From assembly GCF_015159745.1 (NCBI RefSeq), contig NZ_JADDOJ010000044.1, positions 1 through 33,366 of the forward strand: a stretch of DNA of 33,366 nt, in the 5' to 3' direction. The first letter of the stretch is position 1, and each line of letters starts with the position of its first letter. The DNA comes from Ramlibacter aquaticus. Its GTDB lineage: Bacteria; Pseudomonadota; Gammaproteobacteria; Burkholderiales; Burkholderiaceae_C. This document shows positions 20,636-27,669 of this stretch, one piece after another. The position numbers and the translations under genes were made by a program. The notes under the pieces were generated by a model. The model was given only the letters and a program-made list of their open reading frames with translations, was not told where the DNA came from and searched no databases.

Positions 20636-21112
20636 ATGGCCACGATTCCCATCACCAAGCGCGGCGCTGAAAAGCTGAAGGCCGAGCTGCACCGCCTGAA
20701 GACGGTGGACAGGCCCGCCGTGATCAACGCGATCGCCGAAGCGCGTGCGCAGGGCGACCTGTCGGAAAACGCCGAGTACGACGCCGCCAAGGACCGCCAG
20801 GGCTTCATCGAGGGCCGCATCCAGGAGGTCGAGGGCAAGCTCTCGGCCGCGCAGGTGATCGACCCTTCCAGCGTGGATGCGGGCGGCAAGGTCGTCTTCG
20901 GTGCCACCGTGGAGCTCGAGGAAGAGGAGAGCGGCGAGAAGGTGCGCTACCAGATCGTGGGCGAGGACGAGGCCGACCTCAAGCTCGGCCTGATCAACGT
21001 CTCCAGCCCGATCGGCCGCGCGCTGATCGGCAAGGAGGAGGGCGACGTCGCCGAGGTGCAGACCCCGGGCGGGCTGAAGCGCTACGAGATCATCGGGGTG
21101 CAGTACCTCTGA
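20636..21112 (+). CDS. greA: Transcription elongation factor GreA
   Basis: GreA enters the RNA polymerase secondary channel and stimulates cleavage of backtracked RNA. The product is 158 aa, the usual length. The N-terminal coiled coil carries the acidic tip in [13 protein letters not shown], with Asp41 and Glu44 at the same numbers as in E. coli GreA. The C-terminal domain includes [20 protein letters not shown] site lies about 11 bases before the ATG. The terminator just upstream suggests regulated readthrough. A membrane protein gene follows after five bases. Confidence 0.97.
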   Translation: MATIPITKRGAEKLKAELHRLKTVDRPAVINAIAEARAQGDLSENAEYDAAKDRQGFIEGRIQEVEGKLSAAQVIDPSSVDAGGKVVFGATVELEEEESGEKVRYQIVGEDEADLKLGLINVSSPIGRALIGKEEGDVAEVQTPGGLKRYEIIGVQYL

Positions 21113-21117
21113 GCGCC

Positions 21118-21579
21118 ATGGGCTGGCGCGCACGCATCCCGCTGCTCGCGGCGGCCCTGTGGTGGGGCAGCCTGTCGGCGATCGGCTTCCTGGCCGTGCC
21201 GCTGCTGTTCCGCCACCTGCCGACGCCGGCCCTCGCGGGCAGCATGGCCGCCCAGCTTTTCTCCGCGCAGGCGGGGGTCTCGGTCGCCTGTGGCGCACTG
21301 ATCCTGATGGCCAGCCGCGGGCCCGGCGAGCCGGCCCGACTGGGCTGGCGCGGCGGCGCGCTGGCCTTCGTGCTGGTGGGCGTGCTGATGGCGCTGCTGG
21401 TGGAGTACGGCGTGTCGCCGCACATCCGCGCACGCGAGAATCTGGCCTTGTGGCACGGCGTGGGCAGCCTCATGTACGGGCTGCAGTGGCTGTGCGCGCT
21501 GGTTGCCCTGTGGAAGCTGGGCGCCCCGGGCCCGATGCAAGATCAGGCCGGGCCGGAGACGCAGGCCGTGCCGGACTGA
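21118..21579 (+). CDS. DUF4149-family integral membrane protein
   Basis: This encodes a small hydrophobic protein of 153 aa with about four membrane helices (roughly residues 8-28, 45-64, 79-100 and 115-138) and a polar C-terminal tail. The first helix with [17 protein letters not shown] resembles the DUF4149/TMEM205-like family, which has no established role in bacteria. It begins five bases after greA and is probably cotranscribed with it; in my recollection this greA-DUF4149-yhbY order is common in Burkholderiales. No catalytic motif is visible. It converges on yhbY with 29 bases between stops. Confidence 0.8.
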   Translation: MGWRARIPLLAAALWWGSLSAIGFLAVPLLFRHLPTPALAGSMAAQLFSAQAGVSVACGALILMASRGPGEPARLGWRGGALAFVLVGVLMALLVEYGVSPHIRARENLALWHGVGSLMYGLQWLCALVALWKLGAPGPMQDQAGPETQAVPD

Positions 21580-21608
21580 GCCGGCGCGAAGGACGAGTCA
21601 GGTGGGCC

Positions 21609-22082
21609 TCAGCCCAGCCGGCCCTTCTTGACCGATTTCTGCTTGGGCTTGGAGCGCTTGACCTGGCCGCCGGGGGTCAGCCGCTGGTTGCCCAGCACGC
21701 GCACGGTGCGCACCTCGGGGCGCTGGCCGCCGCGCTTGCTGTACTTCAGCACCTTGAAGTCGCGCGGGCCGGGCATGCGGTCCTCGTCCTCGGTGCGGGC
21801 CTTGGGCGGGATGGGACGCCAGAGCACCAGCAGCTTGCCGATGTGCTGGATCTGCGCTGCGCCCAGCTCGTCGGCCAGCTGGCCATAGATGGCCTCGCGG
21901 GTGGCGCGGTCGTCGCCCAGGACGCGGATCTTGATGAGGCCGTGGGCCTTGAGGGCGGCATCGACCTCCTTCTTGACCGAGGGCGTCAGGCCGTCGTTGC
22001 CGATCATGACCACCGGGTCCAGGTGGTGCGCTTCGGCGCGGTGCGCCTTGCGCTCGGCGATGGAGAGTTCGATTCGGGACAT
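21609..22082 (-). CDS. yhbY: CRM-domain RNA-binding protein YhbY
   Basis: YhbY-type proteins have a single CRM (IF3-C-like) RNA-binding domain and associate with pre-50S ribosomal particles. The product is 157 aa. The CRM domain covers about residues 8-100, with [20 protein letters not shown] and the downstream [10 protein letters not shown] segment. A basic tail of about 50 residues ending [13 protein letters not shown] is longer than in E. coli and probably binds RNA. The ATG at 22082 sits only about 8 bases after a GATAAT element, so the mRNA may be nearly leaderless. It is divergent from rlmE, another 50S biogenesis gene. Confidence 0.93.
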   Translation of the reverse strand: MSRIELSIAERKAHRAEAHHLDPVVMIGNDGLTPSVKKEVDAALKAHGLIKIRVLGDDRATREAIYGQLADELGAAQIQHIGKLLVLWRPIPPKARTEDEDRMPGPRDFKVLKYSKRGGQRPEVRTVRVLGNQRLTPGGQVKRSKPKQKSVKKGRLG

Positions 22083-22088
22083 GGAAAG

Positions 22089-22095
22089 TATTATC
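22089..22095. promoter_or_regulatory. Overlapping divergent -10 elements of yhbY and rlmE
   Basis: TATTAT (22089-22094, plus strand) and GATAAT (22095-22090, minus strand) occupy almost the same bases in the 42-base gap between the two start codons. The -35 positions on both sides are weak. The minus-strand start would fall at about 22083, next to the yhbY ATG. The plus-strand start would fall near 22101, about 24 bases before rlmE. Confidence 0.5.
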
Positions 22096-22124
22096 GTTGG
22101 GCGCAAAGGGGCCCGGAAAACTTC

Positions 22125-22784
22125 ATGAAGAAGAGCAAAAGCAAGAAGGTCAACCGGGCGTGGCTCAACGACCACATGAACGACCCGTACGTAAAGCTGG
22201 CCCAGAAGGACGGCTACCGCGCACGGGCCGCCTACAAGCTCAAGGAGATCGACGAGACGCTGGGCCTGGTCAAGCCCGGCCAGCTGATCGTCGACCTCGG
22301 CTGTGCGCCCGGGGCCTGGTGCCAGTACCTCAGGCGCCGGCTGGCGCCCGCCGGCGCGTCGGCCGGGCAGCTGGACGGCACCCTCATCGGCATGGACATC
22401 CTGCCCATGGAACCCATCGAGGGCGTGCACTTCATCCAGGGCGACTTCCGCGAGCCCGAGGTGCTGGCCCAGGTGTCGGCAGCCGTGGGCGGCCGGCCGG
22501 TGGACCTGGTGGTCTCGGACATGGCGCCCAACCTCTCGGGCATCGAATCGGCGGACGCGGCGCGCATCCAGCACTTGGTCGAGCTGGCGGCCGAGTTCGC
22601 GCAGGCCCACCTCAAGCCCGACGGTGCCCTGGTCGTGAAGCTGTTCCATGGCAGCGGCTACAGCCAGCTTGTCAAGATGTTCAAGGAAACCTTTCGGGTC
22701 GTGAAACCTCTCAAGCCCAAGGCCTCGCGCGACCGCTCCTCCGAAACCTTCCTCGTGGGCATTGGGCTCAAGCACGTCCGGTGA
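22125..22784 (+). CDS. rlmE: 23S rRNA (uridine-2'-O-)-methyltransferase RlmE (FtsJ/RrmJ)
   Basis: RlmE methylates the ribose of U2552 (E. coli numbering) in the A loop of 23S rRNA, a late step of 50S assembly. The product is 219 aa, close to the family length. The SAM-binding motif [13 protein letters not shown] is near residues 60-72. The catalytic K-D-K-E set is present: Lys in [13 protein letters not shown], Asp in SDMAPNLSG, Lys in [10 protein letters not shown] and Glu in SSETFLVG. A basic N terminus ([12 protein letters not shown]) is typical. It is upstream of ftsH, as in E. coli where the pair is heat-induced. Confidence 0.97.
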   Translation: MKKSKSKKVNRAWLNDHMNDPYVKLAQKDGYRARAAYKLKEIDETLGLVKPGQLIVDLGCAPGAWCQYLRRRLAPAGASAGQLDGTLIGMDILPMEPIEGVHFIQGDFREPEVLAQVSAAVGGRPVDLVVSDMAPNLSGIESADAARIQHLVELAAEFAQAHLKPDGALVVKLFHGSGYSQLVKMFKETFRVVKPLKPKASRDRSSETFLVGIGLKHVR

Positions 22785-22866
22785 CAAGGCAGGAGGGGTT
22801 TTCCGCTGTCGTCCCCGTCCTATGGCGGACGTAGCGAAAATGCATCATCCCAACCGTTGAAACGCC

Positions 22867-22913
22867 TAGAATGGGTACCAAGTGGGGATTGACATCCCCC
22901 TCCGGAGATCGAG
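22867..22913 (+). promoter_or_regulatory. ftsH promoter candidate and 5' hairpin
   Basis: TAGAAT (22867-22872) is a possible -10 with no good -35. Transcription would start near 22879. The short leader would then contain GGGGAT/ATCCCC (22884-22889/22894-22899) with loop TGAC. The Shine-Dalgarno GGAGA (22904-22908) follows the hairpin by four bases, so the structure could modulate ribosome access to the TTG start. Confidence 0.4.
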
Positions 22914-24821
22914 TTGAATAATCAGTGGTTTTCGAAAATCGCGGTGTGGCTGGTGATCGCGCTGGTGTTGTTCACTGTGTTCAAGCAGTTCGACACACGC
23001 GGCGTCTCCGGCGCATCCATGGTCGGTTATTCCGATTTCCTCGAACAGGTCCGCAACAAGCAGATCAAGAGCGCGGTGATCCAGGAAGGCCAGGGCGGCA
23101 CCGAGATCGTGGCGTTCACCACCGATGACCGCAAGGTGCGCACCACCGCCACCTACCTCGATCGCGGCCTGGTCGGCGACCTGATCAACAACGGCGTCAA
23201 GTTCGACGTCAAGCCGCGTGAAGAGGGCTCCCTGCTCATGACCCTGCTGGTCAGCTGGGGCCCCATGCTGCTCCTGATCGGCGTATGGATCTACTTCATG
23301 CGGCAGATGCAGGGCGGCGGCAAGGGCGGGGCCTTCAGCTTCGGCAAGAGCAAGGCCCGCATGCTGGACGAGAACAACAACCAGGTCACCTTCGCGGACG
23401 TGGCCGGCTGCGACGAGGCCAAGGAAGAAGTCAAGGAAGTCGTGGACTTCCTGAAGGACCCGCAGAAGTTCCAGAAGCTGGGTGGGCGCATCCCGCGCGG
23501 CCTGCTGCTGGTCGGCCCGCCCGGCACCGGCAAGACCTTGCTCGCCAAGGGCATCGCCGGCGAGGCCAAGGTGCCTTTCTTCAGCATCTCCGGCTCCGAT
23601 TTCGTCGAGATGTTCGTGGGCGTGGGCGCGGCCCGCGTGCGCGACATGTTCGAGAACGCCAAGAAGAACGCGCCCTGCATCATCTTCATCGATGAAATCG
23701 ACGCGGTCGGCCGCCAGCGCGGCGCGGGCCTGGGCGGTGGCAACGACGAGCGCGAGCAGACCCTCAACCAGATGCTGGTCGAGATGGACGGCTTCGAGAC
23801 CAACCTGGGCGTCATCGTGGTGGCTGCCACCAACCGCCCGGACATCCTGGACGCCGCCCTGCTGCGTCCCGGCCGCTTCGACCGCCAGGTCTACGTGACG
23901 CTGCCCGACATCCGCGGCCGCGAGCAGATCCTCAACGTGCACATGCGCAAGGTGCCGATCGGCCAGGACGTCAACGCCAGCATCATTGCCCGCGGCACGC
24001 CCGGCATGTCCGGTGCCGACCTCGCGAACCTGTGCAACGAGGCTGCGCTCATGGCCGCCCGCCGCAACGCGCGCGTGGTCGAGATGCAGGACTTCGAAAA
24101 GGCCAAGGACAAGATCCTGATGGGCCCCGAGCGCAAGAGCATGGTCATGCCCGAGGAAGAGCGCCGCAACACGGCCTACCACGAGTCCGGCCACGCCCTG
24201 ATCGGCAAGCTGCTGCCCAAGTGCGACCCGGTGCACAAGGTCACCATCATCCCGCGCGGCCGTGCGCTGGGCGTGACGATGAGCCTGCCTGCCCAGGACC
24301 GCTACAGCTACGACCGCGAGTACATGCTCAACCAGATCGCTATGCTGTTCGGCGGCCGGATCGCGGAAGAGGTGTTCATGAACCAGATGACCACCGGCGC
24401 GAGCAACGACTTCGAGCGTGCCACGCACCTGGCCCGCGACATGGTCATGCGCTACGGCATGAGCGACGCCCTGGGCCCCATGGTCTACGCCGAGAACGAG
24501 GGCGAGGTCTTCCTGGGCCGCTCGGTCACCAAGACCACCAACATCTCCGAGCAGACCATGCAGAAGGTCGACCAGGAGGTGCGCCGCATCATCGACGAGC
24601 AGTACGGGCTGGCCCGTCGCCTGATCGAGGAGCACAGCGACAAGATGCATGCCATGGCCAAGGCCCTGCTCGAGTGGGAAACCATAGACACCGAGCAACT
24701 GGACGACATCATGGCCGGCAAGGACCCCCGTCCGCCCAAGGACTTCACGCCCCGCACCCCGCCGTCCTCCGGCAGCGGTGGCAGCGCGGTCGGTGCCGAT
24801 CCGGCCCCCACGGCCGCCTGA
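22914..24821 (+). CDS. ftsH: ATP-dependent zinc metalloprotease FtsH
   Basis: FtsH is the inner membrane AAA+ protease that degrades LpxC, the heat-shock sigma factor and damaged membrane proteins in many proteobacteria. The product is 635 aa. Membrane segments lie at about residues 7-23 and 105-125, flanking the periplasmic domain. Walker A GPPGTGKT has Lys207, and Walker B is IIFIDEID. The zinc motif HESGH is at 423-427, with the third ligand in the [12 protein letters not shown] region. The TTG at 22914 is the start, supported by GGAGA upstream and the family N terminus [12 protein letters not shown]. LpxC control would tie it to the lipid A genes in this window. Confidence 0.98.
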   Translation: MNNQWFSKIAVWLVIALVLFTVFKQFDTRGVSGASMVGYSDFLEQVRNKQIKSAVIQEGQGGTEIVAFTTDDRKVRTTATYLDRGLVGDLINNGVKFDVKPREEGSLLMTLLVSWGPMLLLIGVWIYFMRQMQGGGKGGAFSFGKSKARMLDENNNQVTFADVAGCDEAKEEVKEVVDFLKDPQKFQKLGGRIPRGLLLVGPPGTGKTLLAKGIAGEAKVPFFSISGSDFVEMFVGVGAARVRDMFENAKKNAPCIIFIDEIDAVGRQRGAGLGGGNDEREQTLNQMLVEMDGFETNLGVIVVAATNRPDILDAALLRPGRFDRQVYVTLPDIRGREQILNVHMRKVPIGQDVNASIIARGTPGMSGADLANLCNEAALMAARRNARVVEMQDFEKAKDKILMGPERKSMVMPEEERRNTAYHESGHALIGKLLPKCDPVHKVTIIPRGRALGVTMSLPAQDRYSYDREYMLNQIAMLFGGRIAEEVFMNQMTTGASNDFERATHLARDMVMRYGMSDALGPMVYAENEGEVFLGRSVTKTTNISEQTMQKVDQEVRRIIDEQYGLARRLIEEHSDKMHAMAKALLEWETIDTEQLDDIMAGKDPRPPKDFTPRTPPSSGSGGSAVGADPAPTAA

Positions 24822-24840
24822 GGTCCCCACTGCCAAGAAG

Positions 24841-24866
24841 AAGGCCCTGCGTGCAGGGCCTTTTTT
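24841..24866. terminator. Strong bidirectional terminator after ftsH
   Basis: AAGGCCCTGC (24841-24850) pairs perfectly with GCAGGGCCTT (24853-24862) and runs into a six-T tract in total. On the minus strand the stem is followed by TTCTTCTT, so it can also end the convergent VOC gene transcript. Confidence 0.92.
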
Positions 24867-24881
24867 CATGGGCCGCACAGC

Positions 24882-25283
24882 TCATGAGACCGCCGGCGGC
24901 CACTGGCCGCACTGCAGGACCACGCGGTAGCCATCGGGGTCTTCGAAGGTGCAGCCTGAGGCATCCCAGTAGGGGTTGCGTGAGGGGACGGGCTCGAAGC
25001 CCTGGCGGCGCATGCGCGCCACGGCGGCCTGCCAGGTTTCATGTTGCGGCAGGTACCAGATGAGGAGGTTGTCCTGGGTCGGGGCGCGGCCAACCGTATG
25101 GCTGCGCTGGTGCGTGAACTCGAGGTGGAAGGGCGCTCCCGGTTGCCCGAGCATGATGCCGTCGAAGCCGGCGTGGTCCTCGAACTGGCCGAGCACGGAC
25201 AGGCCCAGCCCGTCCCGGTAGAACGGGAGCAGCCGGGCGATGCTGTCGGTGGGGCGTGCGATACGAAGTGTGGGGAGGGTCAT
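24882..25283 (-). CDS. VOC-superfamily (glyoxalase/bleomycin resistance-like) protein
   Basis: The product is 133 aa, one vicinal oxygen chelate domain with paired beta-alpha-beta-beta-beta units. Recognisable features are the start LRIARPTDSIARLLPFYRDGLGLSVLG and the C-terminal FEDPDGYRVVLQCG, both typical of VOC proteins. Possible metal-ligand residues such as the Glu in FHLEFTH and the Glu in FEDPDG are present, but the substrate cannot be told. The ATG at 25283 is chosen because the domain starts there; the frame extends upstream only as an antisense shadow of folP. It is convergent with ftsH and divergent from folP, so probably a single-gene unit. Confidence 0.85.
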   Translation of the reverse strand: MTLPTLRIARPTDSIARLLPFYRDGLGLSVLGQFEDHAGFDGIMLGQPGAPFHLEFTHQRSHTVGRAPTQDNLLIWYLPQHETWQAAVARMRRQGFEPVPSRNPYWDASGCTFEDPDGYRVVLQCGQWPPAVS

Positions 25284-25329
25284 GGCCTGGGTAGCGTCCC
25301 GCGGATGGCCCGAAAGCGCCGCCATGCCC

Positions 25330-25357
25330 TTGGCTCTGCCGCCGGCTGACGCACAAT
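25330..25357 (+). promoter_or_regulatory. folP promoter, predicted leaderless start
   Basis: TTGGCT (25330-25335) and CACAAT (25352-25357) are separated by 16 bases; each matches four of six consensus positions. Transcription would start at about 25364, next to the folP ATG at 25365. No Shine-Dalgarno precedes the ATG, consistent with a leaderless mRNA. Confidence 0.5.
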
Positions 25358-25364
25358 CGGTGCC

Positions 25365-26225
25365 ATGCACTGGCAGACTAGCCGATTCCGCCTCGACCTG
25401 GTGGCCCGCCCGCTCGTCATGGGGATCGTGAACACTACCCCGGATTCCTTCTCCGACGGGGGCCGGTACATCAGCACCGGCGCGGCGCTGGCCCAGTGCG
25501 AGAAGCTGCTGGCCGAGGGCGCCGACATCCTGGACATCGGTGGCGAATCCAGCCGCCCCGGCACGCCGCCGGTGAGCCTGGAGCAGGAGCGGGCGCGCGT
25601 GCAGCCCGTGCTGCGAGAGGCGCTGCGCATGGGGGTGCCGATCTCGCTGGACACCTACAAGCCCGCCCTGATGCGCGAGGCCCTGGACCTGGGCGTGGAC
25701 ATCATCAACGACATCTGGGGCCTGCGCCAGCCGGGCGCGGTGGAGGCCGTGGCGGCCCACCCCGCGTGCGGCGTCTGCCTCATGCACATGCATGGCGAGC
25801 CCGAGACCATGCAGCATCAGCCCATGGACGGGGACGCGGTGCACGCGGTGCGCGAGTTCCTGCGCAGCACCAGCCAGGCGCTGGAGGCGCACGGCGTGGC
25901 GCGCGATCGCATCTGCTGGGACCCGGGCGTGGGCTTCGGCAAGACCGTGGCGCAGAACTTCGACCTGCTCGCGCGGCAGGACGAACTCCTGGCGCCGGGC
26001 TACCCGCTGCTCGTGGGCTGGTCGCGCAAGTCCTCTCTGGGCAGCGTGACCGGGCTGCCCGTGGGCGAACGCCTCGCGCCCAGTGTGGCCGCGGCGCTGC
26101 TGGCGGCCGAACACGGGGCCCAGGTGCTGCGAGTGCACGACGTGAAGGAAACAGTGGCCGCCCTCAAGGTGCTGGCCGCGGTGCGGGCCCAGAGGCCCGC
26201 TGGCAAGGAAAGAGAAAAGACATGA
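25365..26225 (+). CDS. folP: Dihydropteroate synthase
   Basis: FolP condenses p-aminobenzoate with dihydropterin pyrophosphate to dihydropteroate in folate synthesis and is the sulfonamide target. The product is 286 aa with a TIM-barrel fold. The two family signatures are intact: [15 protein letters not shown] (about residues 19-33) and [15 protein letters not shown] (about 55-69). WSRKSSLG near residue 222 carries the conserved Lys. It lacks a Shine-Dalgarno and is probably leaderless. It overlaps glmM by four bases (ATGA), the conserved ftsH-folP-glmM order. Confidence 0.97.
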   Translation: MHWQTSRFRLDLVARPLVMGIVNTTPDSFSDGGRYISTGAALAQCEKLLAEGADILDIGGESSRPGTPPVSLEQERARVQPVLREALRMGVPISLDTYKPALMREALDLGVDIINDIWGLRQPGAVEAVAAHPACGVCLMHMHGEPETMQHQPMDGDAVHAVREFLRSTSQALEAHGVARDRICWDPGVGFGKTVAQNFDLLARQDELLAPGYPLLVGWSRKSSLGSVTGLPVGERLAPSVAAALLAAEHGAQVLRVHDVKETVAALKVLAAVRAQRPAGKEREKT

Positions 26226-27556
26226 GCAGAACCTATTTCGGCACCGACGGCATCCGCGGCACCGTGGGCCAGCCGCCCATCACCCCCGACTTCGTGCTGC
26301 GGCTCGCGCACGCCGTGGGCCGTGTGCTGCGCAGGAACGAGCAGCGCCCCACGGTGCTGATCGGCAAGGACACCCGGATCTCGGGCTACATGCTGGAGAG
26401 CGCCCTGGAATCGGGCTTCAACTCCGCCGGCGTGGACGTGGTGCTGCTGGGCCCGCTGCCCACCCCGGGCGTGGCCTACCTGACCCGTGCGCAGCGCGCC
26501 AGCCTGGGCGTGGTCATCAGCGCCAGCCACAACCCCTACCCGGACAACGGCATCAAGTTCTTCAGCGCCCAGGGCACCAAGCTGCCCGACGCCTGGGAGC
26601 GCGAGGTCGAGGCCACGCTGGCCGAGCCGCCCGCCTGGGCCGATTCGCGCTCCCTGGGCAAGGCGCGCCGCCTGGACGACGCGGCGGGGCGCTACATCGA
26701 GTTCTGCAAGAGCACCTTCGCCAACGACCTCACCCTGAAGGGCCTGACCGTGGTCGTGGATGCGGCGCACGGCGCCGCCTACCACATCGCCCCCAAGGTG
26801 TTCCACGAACTGGGCGCCGAAGTCGTGTGCATAGGCTGCGCCCCGGACGGCCTGAACATCAACGACGGCGTGGGCGCGACCCATCCCGAGGCCCTGGTCG
26901 AGGCGGTGAAGGCCCACGGCGCCGACTACGGCATCGCCCTGGACGGCGACGCCGACCGGCTGCAGATGGTGGATGCGGCGGGCCGCCTCTACAACGGGGA
27001 CGAACTGCTCTACCTCATGGCGCAGGACCGGCTGGGCCGCGGGGAAGCGGTGCCCGGCGTGGTGGGCACGCTGATGACCAACATGGCCGTCGAACTGGCG
27101 CTGCGCGCGCGCGGGGTCGAGTGCGTGCGGGCCAAGGTGGGGGACCGCTATGTGCTGGAGGAACTGGAGCAGCGCGGCTGGCTGCTGGGCGGAGAGGGCT
27201 CCGGCCACCTGCTCGCGCTGGACCGCCACACCACGGGCGACGGCCTCATCAGCGCGCTGCAGGTGCTCCAGGCCTGCGCCCGCAGCGGCCGCACCATGGC
27301 TCAGCTGCTGGCCGAGGTGACGCTGTTCCCCCAGGTGCTGCTGAACGTGCGCATGGCGCCCGGGCAGGACTGGAAGGCCAATGCCGCCCTGGCTGCCGAG
27401 ACCGAGCGCGTCCAGGCCGAGCTGGCGGGGCAGGGGCGGGTGCTGATCCGCGCCAGCGGCACGGAGCCTGTGCTGCGGGTGATGGTCGAGGCCAGCGACC
27501 CGGGCGTAGCGCGTCGTTGCGCGGAGCGCCTAGTCGCCACGGTTCCCGCCGCCTGA
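26222..27556 (+). CDS. glmM: Phosphoglucosamine mutase
   Basis: GlmM interconverts glucosamine 6-phosphate and glucosamine 1-phosphate, on the path to UDP-GlcNAc for peptidoglycan and LPS (including the LpxA substrate). The product is 444 aa. The phosphoserine is Ser102 in [12 protein letters not shown], the Mg-binding loop is DGDADR, the sugar-binding loop is GGEGSGH, and the phosphate-binding loop is [12 protein letters not shown]. The start overlaps folP by four bases, and AAGGAAAG lies upstream. The N terminus [11 protein letters not shown] is the family standard. Confidence 0.98.
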   Translation: MSRTYFGTDGIRGTVGQPPITPDFVLRLAHAVGRVLRRNEQRPTVLIGKDTRISGYMLESALESGFNSAGVDVVLLGPLPTPGVAYLTRAQRASLGVVISASHNPYPDNGIKFFSAQGTKLPDAWEREVEATLAEPPAWADSRSLGKARRLDDAAGRYIEFCKSTFANDLTLKGLTVVVDAAHGAAYHIAPKVFHELGAEVVCIGCAPDGLNINDGVGATHPEALVEAVKAHGADYGIALDGDADRLQMVDAAGRLYNGDELLYLMAQDRLGRGEAVPGVVGTLMTNMAVELALRARGVECVRAKVGDRYVLEELEQRGWLLGGEGSGHLLALDRHTTGDGLISALQVLQACARSGRTMAQLLAEVTLFPQVLLNVRMAPGQDWKANAALAAETERVQAELAGQGRVLIRASGTEPVLRVMVEASDPGVARRCAERLVATVPAA

Positions 27557-27584
27557 GCGCGGGCGGCCGCGCGGGCCGTGGCGG

Positions 27585-27605
27585 GCAAGCCCCTGCCGCG
27601 CTTGC
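27585..27605 (+). terminator. Weak terminator-like hairpin after glmM
   Basis: GCAAGC (27585-27590) pairs with GCTTGC (27600-27605) around a nine-base loop, followed by the T-rich but interrupted GTCTTGTC. It may end folP-glmM transcription inefficiently. The rest of the 113-base gap to ppk1 holds the PHO box. Confidence 0.35.
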
Positions 27606-27640
27606 GTCTTGTCAAAATAAGGACACAGAGCCGGTTCACA

Positions 27641-27658
27641 CTGTCAAGAAGCCGTCAT
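27641..27658 (+). promoter_or_regulatory. PHO box (PhoB-binding site) at ppk1
   Basis: Two 7-base direct repeats, CTGTCAA (27641-27647) and CCGTCAT (27652-27658), are separated by four bases, the geometry of the PhoB consensus (CTGTCAT repeats with 4-base spacing). It reads toward ppk1 and ends 11 bases before its ATG. PhoB control of ppk is established in E. coli. The site is unusually close to the start codon. Confidence 0.75.
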
Positions 27659-27669
27659 ATCGTTGCTGA

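Noticed and set aside
22857..22862. TTGAAA upstream of ftsH as a heat-shock sigma factor -35 element.
   Set aside because: No CCCCAT-like -10 is found at the required distance, and the spacing to TAGAAT is only four bases.
27608..27614. A second PHO half-site (CTTGTCA) 33 bases upstream of the PHO box.
   Set aside because: The phase fits three helical turns, but a single half-site without its partner repeat is not enough evidence.
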